From the NCBI RefSeq assembly GCF_900538275.1, contig NZ_LR130778.1, positions 434,001 to 498,000 of the forward strand: a DNA stretch of 64,000 bases, given 5' to 3'. The DNA comes from Petrocella atlantisensis (GTDB lineage: Bacteria; Bacillota; Clostridia; Lachnospirales; Vallitaleaceae). Under the pieces are notes generated by a model that was given only the letters and a program-made list of their open reading frames with translations, did no database searches and was not told where the DNA came from. Position 1 is the stretch's first letter. Each line of letters begins with the position of its first letter. The translations under genes and the position numbers were made by a program. This document shows, one piece after another, positions 1 through 9,006 of the stretch.

Positions 1-4
1 CCAT
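1..4 (-). CDS. Possible first codon of the next chemotaxis gene (cheD expected)
   Basis: On the minus strand the cheC stop TAA is followed at once by TG, giving a TAATG overlap, so an ATG begins at position 4 and runs off the window. In B. subtilis cheD follows cheC and TAATG junctions are used repeatedly in this operon, so a cheD start is a reasonable expectation. Only four bases are visible; identity is inference. Confidence 0.3.
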
Positions 5-624
5 TAAGTATCAATCCCCAAACTTCTTAATATTATGCCATATGAAGGCATGTCCGGTATTAGAATGAAATACCCAAAAACATTTTCACGGTCACCACCA
101 AAATCTGTTTGAATCAGAAGTGCTTTGTCACCTACCTTACCAAACTCGATAGCAGGTACACTGAGTATGGCACCTGCCATATCAATTGCCATATAGGGTA
201 TTGTTGCAAGAATTTTCAGATTGGTCAAGGAGGACAATGAGGATAAATAAGCACCTGATATGATGTTGCCAATCTCTTTTAATGCTGATAAATCCATCTC
301 ATCAAAGTCATCAAAGTTATCAATATTCTTACCCATGAGCATGTTAATCAGTATATGGGCTGCTGACTGTTCAAGAACAAACATAATCATACCGCTAATT
401 TCGCCTTCTAGACCCAGCAGGATACCAACAATTGGGTTTTCCGCACCGCCTAGAACTTCTGATAAATCCTTAAACTCCAATACTTTTACAACCGGTATAC
501 CCATGTCAATGCGCCTGTTAATCAATTGTGATAAAGCTGTTGTCGCATTCCCGGCTCCGATGTTTCCGATTTCTTTTAAAATATCCAGTTGTACACTATC
601 AATGTTATCAAAATTATCCATCAT
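4..624 (-). CDS. cheC: CheC, CheY-P phosphatase of the chemotaxis system
   Basis: CheC removes phosphate from CheY-P and, bound to CheD, takes part in receptor adaptation. The protein has two homologous halves, and each keeps the full catalytic signature [DS]xxxExxN-x22-P: the first around residues 14-44 (DILKE, EIGN, exactly 22 residues to P) and the second in the middle of the protein (SALKE, EIGN, again 22 to P). Both sites are therefore predicted active. Length (about 206 residues) is normal. The open frame extends back to a GTG at 627, but AAAGGA lies 7 bases before the ATG at 624, which I prefer. It follows cheW directly in the fla/che operon. Confidence 0.95.
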   Translation of the reverse strand: MMDNFDNIDSVQLDILKEIGNIGAGNATTALSQLINRRIDMGIPVVKVLEFKDLSEVLGGAENPIVGILLGLEGEISGMIMFVLEQSAAHILINMLMGKNIDNFDDFDEMDLSALKEIGNIISGAYLSSLSSLTNLKILATIPYMAIDMAGAILSVPAIEFGKVGDKALLIQTDFGGDRENVFGYFILIPDMPSYGIILRSLGIDT

Positions 625-637
625 CACCTAATCCTTT

Positions 638-1105
638 CTATGCTTTCAAAGGGTCATTCACCTTGATGAGCTCTTCAATGTTTAATAGCGTCACAAGAGA
701 CTCTCCTACTTTTCCCACTCCAAAAACATAGGCATCTTTTTCTTCATGTGATTCTCTACTGATATTGTCGATGTCAGCTTCTGATAACTGGATAACTTCT
801 TTGACTTCATCTACGATCAAGCCAATCTCATTGCCCTCTAACTTGACAAATATGATACGCGTATTGTCCGTTAGGACATCTTCTTCCATATCAAATTTTA
901 ATCTTATACTCATGACCGGTATAATGTCACCACGTAGATTAACGACGCCTTTTATATAATAAGGGGCTTTTGGTACACGGGTGATATTAATCATTCTTAC
1001 AATGTTTTGTACAAATTGAATGTTGATGCCGTATTGCTCAACACCTAATTTTACTACAATAAATTGAGATAATTCCATTTTTTGTGCATTTTCATTATTA
1101 TCCAT
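638..1105 (-). CDS. cheW: CheW, chemotaxis coupling protein
   Basis: CheW bridges chemoreceptors and the kinase CheA at the cell pole. The roughly 155-residue protein is a single CheW-like SH3-type domain, with recognisable segments such as YGINIQFVQNI, GVVNLRGDIIPV and GLIVDEVKEV. An upstream in-frame ATG at 1120 overlaps the cheA stop, but the sequence there (ATGGAGGG) is itself a Shine-Dalgarno site placed 7 bases before the ATG at 1105, so 1105 is the likelier start. It lies between cheA and cheC, as in B. subtilis. Confidence 0.95.
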   Translation of the reverse strand: MDNNENAQKMELSQFIVVKLGVEQYGINIQFVQNIVRMINITRVPKAPYYIKGVVNLRGDIIPVMSIRLKFDMEEDVLTDNTRIIFVKLEGNEIGLIVDEVKEVIQLSEADIDNISRESHEEKDAYVFGVGKVGESLVTLLNIEELIKVNDPLKA

Positions 1106-1119
1106 ATTAATACCCTCCA

Positions 1120-3162
1120 TTATACCAGTGAATTAACGTCAAGTATCAGAGCTACTTCACCGTCACCAAGTATCGTTGCACCGGCAATCATCTTCAAGTT
1201 CGTTAAGTATTTTCCTAGTGTTTTGATAACGATTTCCTGTTGTCCAATGAGTGAATCTACCACAAAACCAGCCAACTTGTCACCTTTGTTTACTATAACC
1301 ACCGTTATGGATGTTTTATTCTCATTTTGTGCCTGTAGGTCTAATTTATCATGTAGTCTGATGATAGGAATGACACGTCCTCTAAGGTTGATGACTTCTG
1401 AACCCTGAATATATTTGATATCCGAGATTTTGACATCTTCGATGTTTTGAATGGAATTAAGTGGTATTGCGTATTTTTCTTCATTCAAGTGTACCATCAA
1501 TGCCTGTATAATCGCTAAGGTTAGTGGTAATCTAATGATGAAAGTACTACCTTTACCAAGTGCAGTCTTAACTTCAATGTCACCGCCAAGGGCTTCTATC
1601 TTAGTCTTAACAACATCTAGACCAACGCCACGACCGGATACATCTGAAATCTTATCCGCGGTTGAAAAACTTGGTCTAAACAACAATTCTATGATTTCTT
1701 GATCGCTCATCGTGTTCGCTTGATCATAGCTAATCGCACCACTATTAATGGCTTTGTTTTTCACTTTAGTTACATCAATACCCGCGCCATCTTCACCGAC
1801 TTCAATAACAACATTGTTGCCGTCTTGATATGCCTTAAGATATACGTTGCCTGTTGCATCTTTACCACTTCTTACACGAGTATCCGGTGTCTCAAGGCCA
1901 TGATCTCCTGCGTTACGAATAAGATGTACCAATGGGTCTCCTATTTCATCAATAACTGTTCTGTCAAGCTCAGTCTCTTCACCTGACATATGTAAGACCA
2001 TTTGTTTGTTCAGTTTTCTGGACAAATCCCTTATAAGTCTTGGGAATCTATTAAACACTCTTTCAATCGGTACCATTCTAACTTTCATAACGGCATCGTG
2101 CAGATTGGTTGTGATTCTTTCTAAGTATTCAATTTGTTCAGAAAAATTGGTGTTTGTATTCTCAACGGTAAGTAATCCGTTCTTAATAATGATGAGCTCG
2201 CTTACTAGATTCATTAAAGTATCTAGTCTTTCAATGTCGACCCTAACCGTTCTATTGGTTACAGGTTTATTGGCAGACTTAGAATCCGTATCTTTTGTTC
2301 TTCCTTTTTGTTGATCTTCCTCTTCATCCTTTAAGTCATCTTCATCACTTACAGGCGCAGTAATCGCTGTTTCAAGATCAACTTCATCAATTAAAACTTT
2401 TTCCACTTCAGCAATATTCCCCAAATCATGTTTAAACTTATCTTCACCTTCTGAGGACACCACTACAACCGAAAAATCAAAGTCAAATTTTTCATCTTCT
2501 ATGTCTTGAACGGCTGGATCTGATTTTATGATTGATCCAAGTTTTTCCAGTGTTCTAAATATAATGAAAGCTCTTGCTGATTTAAGTACACAACCTTCTG
2601 ATAAATAGATGGTTATGCCAAAACTTTTTAGGTTCTCTTTTTTCGCCTGAACAACAGCATGTCGTTCAAAATCAGTAAACACAAGAGCTTGATGTTTTCG
2701 TTCGTTTACGATTTCATCTGTCTTTGTATCTTGACTTACCGTTGCTTCCGCTTTTGTGGTTGCATTGGCTGATTTTTTATCACCATTTAGGGCAGCATTA
2801 AGCGCATCGATGATCGCTTTATATTCTTTCTCACCTTCGTTACCGGTTTGAACAATGGATTCTACATATTGCTCTAAAGCATCCAGACATTTGAACATTG
2901 TGTCTAATAAATTGGCATCAATTGCCATATTCCCCAGTCTGATTTCTGATAATACGTTTTCCATGTCATGGGTCAGTTGGTTCATCCGCTTAAAGCCCAT
3001 GGTTGCCGCCATACCTTTTAAAGTATGAGCTGATCTAAATACTTCGTTAATTAAATCCTTATCACTTGGCTTACTTTCTAGGGCCAATAAGCATGTGTTT
3101 AGGCTTTGTAAATGTTCTTTTGACTCATCAATAAAGATCTCTAGATATTGACTTACGTCCAT
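1120..3162 (-). CDS. cheA: CheA, chemotaxis histidine kinase
   Basis: CheA autophosphorylates and passes phosphate to CheY and CheB. The 680-residue layout is canonical: an Hpt domain (about 1-110) with phospho-acceptor His46 in SAHTLKG; a CheY/CheB-binding P2 domain (about 170-265); an acidic and lysine-rich linker; a dimerisation domain (about 300-370); a GHKL ATPase domain with N-box (LIRNAGDHG), G1 (GEDGAGID) and G2 (GRGVGLDVVK); and a C-terminal CheW-like P5 domain (about 545-680). The ATG overlaps the cheB stop as TAATG, with a G-rich ribosome site just upstream. Translational coupling with cheB is likely. Confidence 0.97.
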   Translation of the reverse strand: MDVSQYLEIFIDESKEHLQSLNTCLLALESKPSDKDLINEVFRSAHTLKGMAATMGFKRMNQLTHDMENVLSEIRLGNMAIDANLLDTMFKCLDALEQYVESIVQTGNEGEKEYKAIIDALNAALNGDKKSANATTKAEATVSQDTKTDEIVNERKHQALVFTDFERHAVVQAKKENLKSFGITIYLSEGCVLKSARAFIIFRTLEKLGSIIKSDPAVQDIEDEKFDFDFSVVVVSSEGEDKFKHDLGNIAEVEKVLIDEVDLETAITAPVSDEDDLKDEEEDQQKGRTKDTDSKSANKPVTNRTVRVDIERLDTLMNLVSELIIIKNGLLTVENTNTNFSEQIEYLERITTNLHDAVMKVRMVPIERVFNRFPRLIRDLSRKLNKQMVLHMSGEETELDRTVIDEIGDPLVHLIRNAGDHGLETPDTRVRSGKDATGNVYLKAYQDGNNVVIEVGEDGAGIDVTKVKNKAINSGAISYDQANTMSDQEIIELLFRPSFSTADKISDVSGRGVGLDVVKTKIEALGGDIEVKTALGKGSTFIIRLPLTLAIIQALMVHLNEEKYAIPLNSIQNIEDVKISDIKYIQGSEVINLRGRVIPIIRLHDKLDLQAQNENKTSITVVIVNKGDKLAGFVVDSLIGQQEIVIKTLGKYLTNLKMIAGATILGDGEVALILDVNSLV

Positions 3163-4244
3163 TAAAGCACCCCCAATTTCTTGGTAATCGTTTCTGATAT
3201 TTTATTTAGTGACACAATTTCGTTGGCAAGACCGGCCTCTACCACTGACTTTGGCATGCCGTATACGACACATGAAGCTTCATCTTGAGCAACGATATGA
3301 ATGTTTCTCTGACCACATAGTTCTTTAAGTCCCAACGTGCCATCTGCTCCCATACCCGTCATAATTACACCAACATATTCTCTCTGCCTAAGCTTGGCTA
3401 TTGAGCGCATCATAACATTTACAGCCGGTTTATGACCGCCAACAGGTTCTTCATTCGATAGCTCTATGAATAAAGTACCATCACTTTTCTCGCCCACAAT
3501 CAAATGACGATCTCCCGGTGCTATATAAGCCCAACCGTTCTTGATGACATCACCATGCTCTGCTTCTTTGACGTTAATACTGCTTAATTGATCCAACCTA
3601 TTTGCCAATGATTTTGTGAATCCAGGTGGCATATGTTGTACAACTACAATACCGGCATCAATATTGGAAGGTAGATAAGGCAACACGTATTGGAGTGCTC
3701 TTGGACCACCCGTTGATGTGCCAATTGCAACAAGCTTATTACTCACACCTTGCTTCGTTGTCATCTTTGCTGCTTTTTGACTCGAAATAATTGTACTGGC
3801 CGTTGGTGGTTTCATTTCTACAACCTTACGTTTACCAACATTGGCTGCTAAAAAGAGTTTCTCCAACAACTCTACTTTGACTTCTTCTGAATTAACCTTG
3901 AATATGTTACTTGGCTTGCCTAAAAAATCTATGGCACCAAGCTCCAATGCTTCTATCGTCTCTTTTGCACCTTCCTTTGTGAGGGTGCTCATCATAACAA
4001 CCGGTGTTGGCATTGTTGATTGAAGCTTTTTTAACATGGTTAGTCCATCCATGACTGGCATTTGAACATCTAATGATATAACATCCGGGTTTAGCGCTTT
4101 AACCTGTTCAAGACCTTCTTTACCGTTAGATGCTGTTCCGACAACTTCAAATCTACTGTCAGAACTAATTATATCACTAATTACCCTTCTCATGAATGCA
4201 GAGTCATCAATTATGAGAACTTTTTTTGTTTTTTCCATCTTCAT
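3162..4244 (-). CDS. cheB: CheB, chemoreceptor methylesterase/glutamine deamidase
   Basis: CheB demethylates and deamidates chemoreceptors during adaptation. An N-terminal receiver domain carries the acidic pair (IIDDS) and phospho-acceptor Asp59 (SLDVQMP). A linker leads to the C-terminal esterase domain with the catalytic triad: Ser in GTSTGGP, His in QHMPPGFT, Asp in GMGADG. Length (360 residues) is normal. The frame reaches a GTG at 4247, but the ATG at 4244 forms a TGATG overlap with the pilZ stop and has AAGGA upstream. No cheR methyltransferase is in the window. Confidence 0.96.
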   Translation of the reverse strand: MKMEKTKKVLIIDDSAFMRRVISDIISSDSRFEVVGTASNGKEGLEQVKALNPDVISLDVQMPVMDGLTMLKKLQSTMPTPVVMMSTLTKEGAKETIEALELGAIDFLGKPSNIFKVNSEEVKVELLEKLFLAANVGKRKVVEMKPPTASTIISSQKAAKMTTKQGVSNKLVAIGTSTGGPRALQYVLPYLPSNIDAGIVVVQHMPPGFTKSLANRLDQLSSINVKEAEHGDVIKNGWAYIAPGDRHLIVGEKSDGTLFIELSNEEPVGGHKPAVNVMMRSIAKLRQREYVGVIMTGMGADGTLGLKELCGQRNIHIVAQDEASCVVYGMPKSVVEAGLANEIVSLNKISETITKKLGVL

Positions 4245-4903
4245 CACAATCCTTTTTTGTTTTTTCTACGGCGTCTTTCCTCTTCAAAAATAAATTTTAT
4301 GATTATTTCTCTTTCTTCTATCGTTATTTCATCAAAGACAACGCGATTTTCATAGATGTTATCTTGTGCTCTCAAATTGGATGATTCTACTATGACACCT
4401 GAAAGATAGAGATGGCATTCTTCCTGTTCATAGTTCAATTGTAAGTGATTGATAACGCCTTTCTTATCCAATAATTTTTTCTTGGAAGTAAAGCGTATAC
4501 CTCCACCACTGATGTCAAGAATAATACCTTCTTCCCATTCACCATTATCATCATCTTTGTAGTGAAACGTCAACATACAATCCAAGCGATAGTATTGCCT
4601 GCGTTGATATTTTTGAAGTGCACTATGAACCTCAAGTTTAATGAGGTATAGGTTATCATCTCTTATACGCTCGGTCACCGCTACTTCACATCTATATAAG
4701 CCATTGCTTGTATAAACACACATACCATAATTCTGGTTGAGCTCTAAAGAAATAATCCTACCGCTTTCCATAGGTGCCAGTATAATGATTTCTCCCTCTT
4801 CTGAGACTTCCTGTATCTTACTTATATACTTTTCTTGTTTTTCTCCCATGAGTTGTTGAACTTCAAGTTCAATCTTATCCCCTACCTCAATACCTTTATA
4901 CAT
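4244..4903 (-). CDS. PilZ-domain c-di-GMP receptor, flagellar brake (YcgR/MotI-like)
   Basis: PilZ proteins of the YcgR/YpfA (MotI) type bind cyclic di-GMP and slow the flagellar motor by acting on the stator or rotor. The first about 95 residues fit the YcgR-type N-terminal beta domain. The C-terminal PilZ domain has both c-di-GMP motifs: the arginine motif RxxxR in QRRQYYRLD (about residues 103-107) and DISGGG (about 130). The C-terminus is strongly basic. An ATG at 4912 is also in frame, but AAGGATGG is better placed for 4903. Its position between flhG and cheB ties it to motility. Binding to c-di-GMP is inferred from the motifs. Confidence 0.88.
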   Translation of the reverse strand: MYKGIEVGDKIELEVQQLMGEKQEKYISKIQEVSEEGEIIILAPMESGRIISLELNQNYGMCVYTSNGLYRCEVAVTERIRDDNLYLIKLEVHSALQKYQRRQYYRLDCMLTFHYKDDDNGEWEEGIILDISGGGIRFTSKKKLLDKKGVINHLQLNYEQEECHLYLSGVIVESSNLRAQDNIYENRVVFDEITIEEREIIIKFIFEEERRRRKNKKGL

Positions 4904-4914
4904 AGCCACCATCC

Positions 4915-5805
4915 TTATGTGAATTTTTTCAATCTTAATATATTATTAAAAAGGTTGCCAAGTCCTCGCTCTTGTTCCGGTTGTGGTGTTCCGTTAATCA
5001 TTCTGTCTGCCAATTCTTCAAACCCCTTCGTGATGATGGATTTTGGGAAAAGAATGGAGACAGGCTTTTGTTCAACGACAGCTTTAACCAAGTGCTTGTC
5101 GTTCGGCAAATACCCTATATTCGTTAAGTCTAAGTCAAGGTATTTATTGGTAACCTTATTCAACTTGTTAAAAATCTCTTTGCCTTCTGCTATGGTATCT
5201 GTTCTGTTTACCAGTAGGTTGATGAGTTTTTGGTCAACATTGTTATGACGACGCTTAATGGCTTTTAAAACCGCATAGGCATCTGTTATGGATGTTGGCT
5301 CAGGGGTTGTTACTAATAGTACTTCACTTGAAGCTGCTACAAAGTCAAGAACTGAATCCGATATACCTGCACCCGTATCAATAATTATTATATCAGCTAA
5401 ACGGTCCAGTTCATATAGTTTTTCAATCATAAAGGCCAACTGGTTTTTATCCAAACGTAATAGTTCTTGAACACCAGAACCGCCAGAAATGAATTCAATG
5501 CCAAGTGGACCTGATGTAAGAACCTCTGTAATATCCTTGTTATTATAGATCATATCAAACATATTATATTTAGGAACAATGCCAAATATAACCTCTACAT
5601 TTGCCAGTCCAAAATCTGCATCAAAAATAATAACCCTTTTTCCAAGTTTTTTAAACTGAATAGCCAGATTCACAGATACATTCGATTTCCCGACGCCACC
5701 TTTACCGCTTGTCACGGTAATGACACGAGCGCCAATAGGTTTTATACTTGCATCAGCTCTTTTTACAATATTTCTTAGATTAGCCGCTTGATCCATATCA
5801 TTCAT
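4915..5805 (-). CDS. flhG: FlhG, MinD-type ATPase controlling flagellar number
   Basis: FlhG (YlxH in B. subtilis) is a MinD/ParA-like ATPase that works with FlhF to set flagellar position and number. The deviant Walker A KGGVGKS is at residues 35-41, followed by a membrane-side switch region (DADFGLANVEV) and a DTGAGIS motif. The N-terminus has the DQAxxLR motif (residues 5-11), which in characterised FlhG proteins stimulates the FlhF GTPase; its presence separates this protein from MinD. The C-terminus could form the amphipathic helix used for membrane binding. The start overlaps the flhF stop by 8 bases. Confidence 0.94.
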   Translation of the reverse strand: MNDMDQAANLRNIVKRADASIKPIGARVITVTSGKGGVGKSNVSVNLAIQFKKLGKRVIIFDADFGLANVEVIFGIVPKYNMFDMIYNNKDITEVLTSGPLGIEFISGGSGVQELLRLDKNQLAFMIEKLYELDRLADIIIIDTGAGISDSVLDFVAASSEVLLVTTPEPTSITDAYAVLKAIKRRHNNVDQKLINLLVNRTDTIAEGKEIFNKLNKVTNKYLDLDLTNIGYLPNDKHLVKAVVEQKPVSILFPKSIITKGFEELADRMINGTPQPEQERGLGNLFNNILRLKKFT

Positions 5806-6970
5806 TGCCCCCTAATACTTGTCTAGCAATTTCATGTGGATTAATGTCACTGATATCATCAGGAACGTTTTGTCCAAATGTCACATAAGATAGCTTAGCC
5901 CCAGTCGCTAGTTTCACATTCAATACATTACCATAACAAGTCGTTTCATCCAGTTTTGTGAATATTATTTTGTAATCTGTCATTGTGTCATACACACTGG
6001 TAATGTTCATCAGGTCTTTATAACCCGTTGCTACACTTAGTACAAGATAAACCTCTTTTTCATCTACAGCATTTAATAGCCCTTTTAATTCATTCTGATG
6101 TTCTATATTCTTATGCGATCGACCTGCAGTATCAATCAGTATTAAGTCTTTGTCTTTGAAGTCATTGACCGCTTCAGTTAATTCTTCCTTTGTATACACG
6201 ACTTTAATGGGAATGTTTAAGATATTCGCATAGGTTCTTAGTTGTTCTACTGCAGCAATTCTGTAAGTATCCGAAGTGATGAGTGCCACATCCTTACCCA
6301 TATTCAGTGTGAAGAAGGATGCAATTTTGGCTATTGTCGTCGTCTTACCTACACCTGTTGGCCCAACAAAAAAAACCGTGTTTTTTTTGTCCTCATTAAT
6401 AGTCGCATGATCGGATAACAGTTTGATGATTCGTTTATAAACGACAGCAATAACATCTGTGACCTCTTCTTGATCATCACTGTTCAAACCTGAAATACCG
6501 GCTGTCAGTTGGTTTACAATCTCTTCTCGGACCTCATGGTCGATGAGTTGTTCATAAACCTCTTTGATGACAGATGCATTCACAACTTCATGGCTACTTT
6601 CAACTTCTTGTGTCTCCATCTTGTCTCTTCTGTTTTCATCCGGTAATTTGTCGATTAGAGATTTAAACTTCTCAAGATAAGCCTTTGCTTCATTTTCTTC
6701 CTCCTGCATCCGTTCTTGCACAACCGGTTGTTGGAAGGTTTTTTGTGTCTGCCTTTTTCTTAGGAAGTTAGGCTCCCTATCACCATCATCCAAAAGACTA
6801 TGGTCATCAAGGGCTGCCGTCACTTCTACATAAGGTTTTTTGAAGAGCTTGTAGAAACCTCTTGGCTTTATATTCTTAACACTAACGATTAAGGCTTCTT
6901 TTCCCAGCTCTTCTTTCACTTTGAGCATGGCGTCCTTTTCATTGGCGCCCTCATATTTTCTGATCTTCAT
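5798..6970 (-). CDS. flhF: FlhF, SRP-family GTPase for flagellar placement
   Basis: FlhF is a signal-recognition-particle-type GTPase that recruits early flagellar components to the membrane. The basic N-terminal B domain (about 1-120) is followed by the N and G domains. G1 is GPTGVGKT (residues 203-210), the DTAGR motif is at 280-284 and the TKLD base-recognition motif at about 338. Length (390) is usual for the family. It starts at a TAATG overlap with flhA and is followed directly by flhG, its regulatory partner. Confidence 0.95.
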   Translation of the reverse strand: MKIRKYEGANEKDAMLKVKEELGKEALIVSVKNIKPRGFYKLFKKPYVEVTAALDDHSLLDDGDREPNFLRKRQTQKTFQQPVVQERMQEEENEAKAYLEKFKSLIDKLPDENRRDKMETQEVESSHEVVNASVIKEVYEQLIDHEVREEIVNQLTAGISGLNSDDQEEVTDVIAVVYKRIIKLLSDHATINEDKKNTVFFVGPTGVGKTTTIAKIASFFTLNMGKDVALITSDTYRIAAVEQLRTYANILNIPIKVVYTKEELTEAVNDFKDKDLILIDTAGRSHKNIEHQNELKGLLNAVDEKEVYLVLSVATGYKDLMNITSVYDTMTDYKIIFTKLDETTCYGNVLNVKLATGAKLSYVTFGQNVPDDISDINPHEIARQVLGGNE

Positions 6971-9006
6971 TATATGGTCACCATCCCCACTGATTGTAAT
7001 TCGATAGTTGGATCAAGTTCACTATAGGATATGACAATAATATCCGGATAACGTTCCTCAATCATTCTTTTATAATATATTCTAACGATAGGTGACGTCA
7101 AGATAATTGGCACGCGTCCAGATGCAACTAATTTCTCAGCTTCTGATCCTGTTGCCTTTAATACCTTTTCCATGGATTCCGGATCTAAAGTAAGATAGGT
7201 CCCTTGCTCGGATTGTTTGACATGGTCCATAATCAACTGTTCTATCGTCGGATCTAAGGTGATGACTTGATTGGTTTCACCATCAAAGAATTTTGCACTT
7301 ATTGAACGTTTTAGTGCTTGTCTTACATATTCAGTCAATAAGTCCGGGTCCCTAGATACACTTGCGTTATCTGCTAGAATCTCAAAGACAGTTACCAAGT
7401 CTCGAATGGAGATACCTTCTTTTAACATGTTCATAAGCACTTTTTGAATCTCACCAACGGACAGTAGTTTTGGTACTAATTCTTCTACCAGTGTCGGATG
7501 ATTTTCACTTACGTTATTGATTAATATTTTGACATCTTGTCGTGTTAGAAGTTCATGTAGATGCTCTTTTACAATCTCTGTCAAATGGGTTGCGATGATT
7601 GAAGGTGGATCTACAACGGTATAACCAAGGGTCTCGGCTCTTTCTCTCTGTCCTTCCGTTATCCATAATGCTGGGAGTTTGAAGGCCGGTTCAATCGTCT
7701 CTATACCATCAATCTCCTCTTCTACATATCCGGGGTTCATGGCCATATAATGGTCAAAAAGAATCTCACCTTCTGCTATCTGCGTGCCTTTGATTTTGAT
7801 GATGTATTGATTTGGATTCAGTTGAATGTTATCCCTAAGTCTTATAATAGGAACTATTGTTCCTAATTCTAAAGCAATCTGCCTACGAATCATGACCACC
7901 CTATCCAGTAGATCACCGCCTTGGCTGACATCTGCAAGTGGAATGATACCATAACCAAATTCCAATTCAATCGGATCCACTTGCAATAAGGATACGACAT
8001 TTTCCGGCTTCCTAACCGCCTCTGCTTCAACATCTTCTGACGAGATTTCTTCTTCAATTGCTTGAACTTGCATTTCAGTTTGCATCCTTCTACCTACTAA
8101 AACGATACCAAGTCCGAATCCACTGACGATAAATGGATTAAGTGGGGTAACGATGCCAAGAAAAATCAACACACTTCCTGCTAAGTAGAGTACTTTTGGC
8201 ATTGAACCTAACTCTTTTAACAATGTATCACTAACATCGGCTTCTTTTGATACTTTGGTTACCAAAATACCGGTTGCAAGAGAAATCAACAGTGCAGGAA
8301 TCTGACTGACCAGACCGTCACCAATTGTAAGTATGGTGTAAACACTAAGGGCTTCACTGACTTCCATACCCTTGTTAAAAATACCAATTAATATACCGCC
8401 AGTAATGTTGATCATGGTTATGATCAATCCGGCTATGGCATCTCCTTTTACGAACTTACTTGCACCATCCATGGAACCGTAGAAACTGGCTTCATCTTGG
8501 ATTTTTTGTCGTCTTTCTCTGGCTTGAAGTTCATCTATAAGTCCGGAGTTCAAATCCGCATCAATGGCCATCTGTTTACCGGGCATAGCATCTAGTGTAA
8601 ACCTTGCTGCTACTTCTGCAACTCTCTCTGATCCTTTTGTAATAACCATAAAGTTGATGATGACCAAGATAATAAAGATGACGATACCGACGACCAGGTC
8701 ACTACCACCTACAAAACCTCCAAAGGTCTCAATGACGTTACCGGCTTCACCTGTTGTCAATATTAATCTGGTAGAGGAAACGTTTAGAGCCAAACGATAG
8801 ACGGTTACAAAAAGTAATATGGATGGGAAAGAAGACATTTCAAGTGCTTCTCTCGCAAAAAGTGCATTGAACAATATAATGAGCGCTAATGCAATATTTA
8901 AGGTGATGAATAAATCCAAGAAGATAGAAGGTATAGGTAATATCATGATGATTATGGCCATGATAAGAAACATACCAATAATGATATCCCCAGCTTTCAT
9001 CTTCAT
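6970..9006 (-). CDS. flhA: FlhA, flagellar type III export gate protein
   Basis: FlhA forms the nonameric export-gate ring and uses the proton motive force to drive secretion of flagellar subunits. About eight membrane helices occupy the first 310 residues, with the FHIPEP-family loop at about 135-157 (RFTLDAMPGKQMAIDADL). A charged linker leads to the large cytosolic domain (about 340-678) that docks chaperone-substrate complexes. Length (678) is typical. The start forms an ATGA overlap with flhB, with AAGGTG 7 bases upstream of the ATG. Confidence 0.97.
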   Translation of the reverse strand: MKMKAGDIIIGMFLIMAIIIMILPIPSIFLDLFITLNIALALIILFNALFAREALEMSSFPSILLFVTVYRLALNVSSTRLILTTGEAGNVIETFGGFVGGSDLVVGIVIFIILVIINFMVITKGSERVAEVAARFTLDAMPGKQMAIDADLNSGLIDELQARERRQKIQDEASFYGSMDGASKFVKGDAIAGLIITMINITGGILIGIFNKGMEVSEALSVYTILTIGDGLVSQIPALLISLATGILVTKVSKEADVSDTLLKELGSMPKVLYLAGSVLIFLGIVTPLNPFIVSGFGLGIVLVGRRMQTEMQVQAIEEEISSEDVEAEAVRKPENVVSLLQVDPIELEFGYGIIPLADVSQGGDLLDRVVMIRRQIALELGTIVPIIRLRDNIQLNPNQYIIKIKGTQIAEGEILFDHYMAMNPGYVEEEIDGIETIEPAFKLPALWITEGQRERAETLGYTVVDPPSIIATHLTEIVKEHLHELLTRQDVKILINNVSENHPTLVEELVPKLLSVGEIQKVLMNMLKEGISIRDLVTVFEILADNASVSRDPDLLTEYVRQALKRSISAKFFDGETNQVITLDPTIEQLIMDHVKQSEQGTYLTLDPESMEKVLKATGSEAEKLVASGRVPIILTSPIVRIYYKRMIEERYPDIIVISYSELDPTIELQSVGMVTI

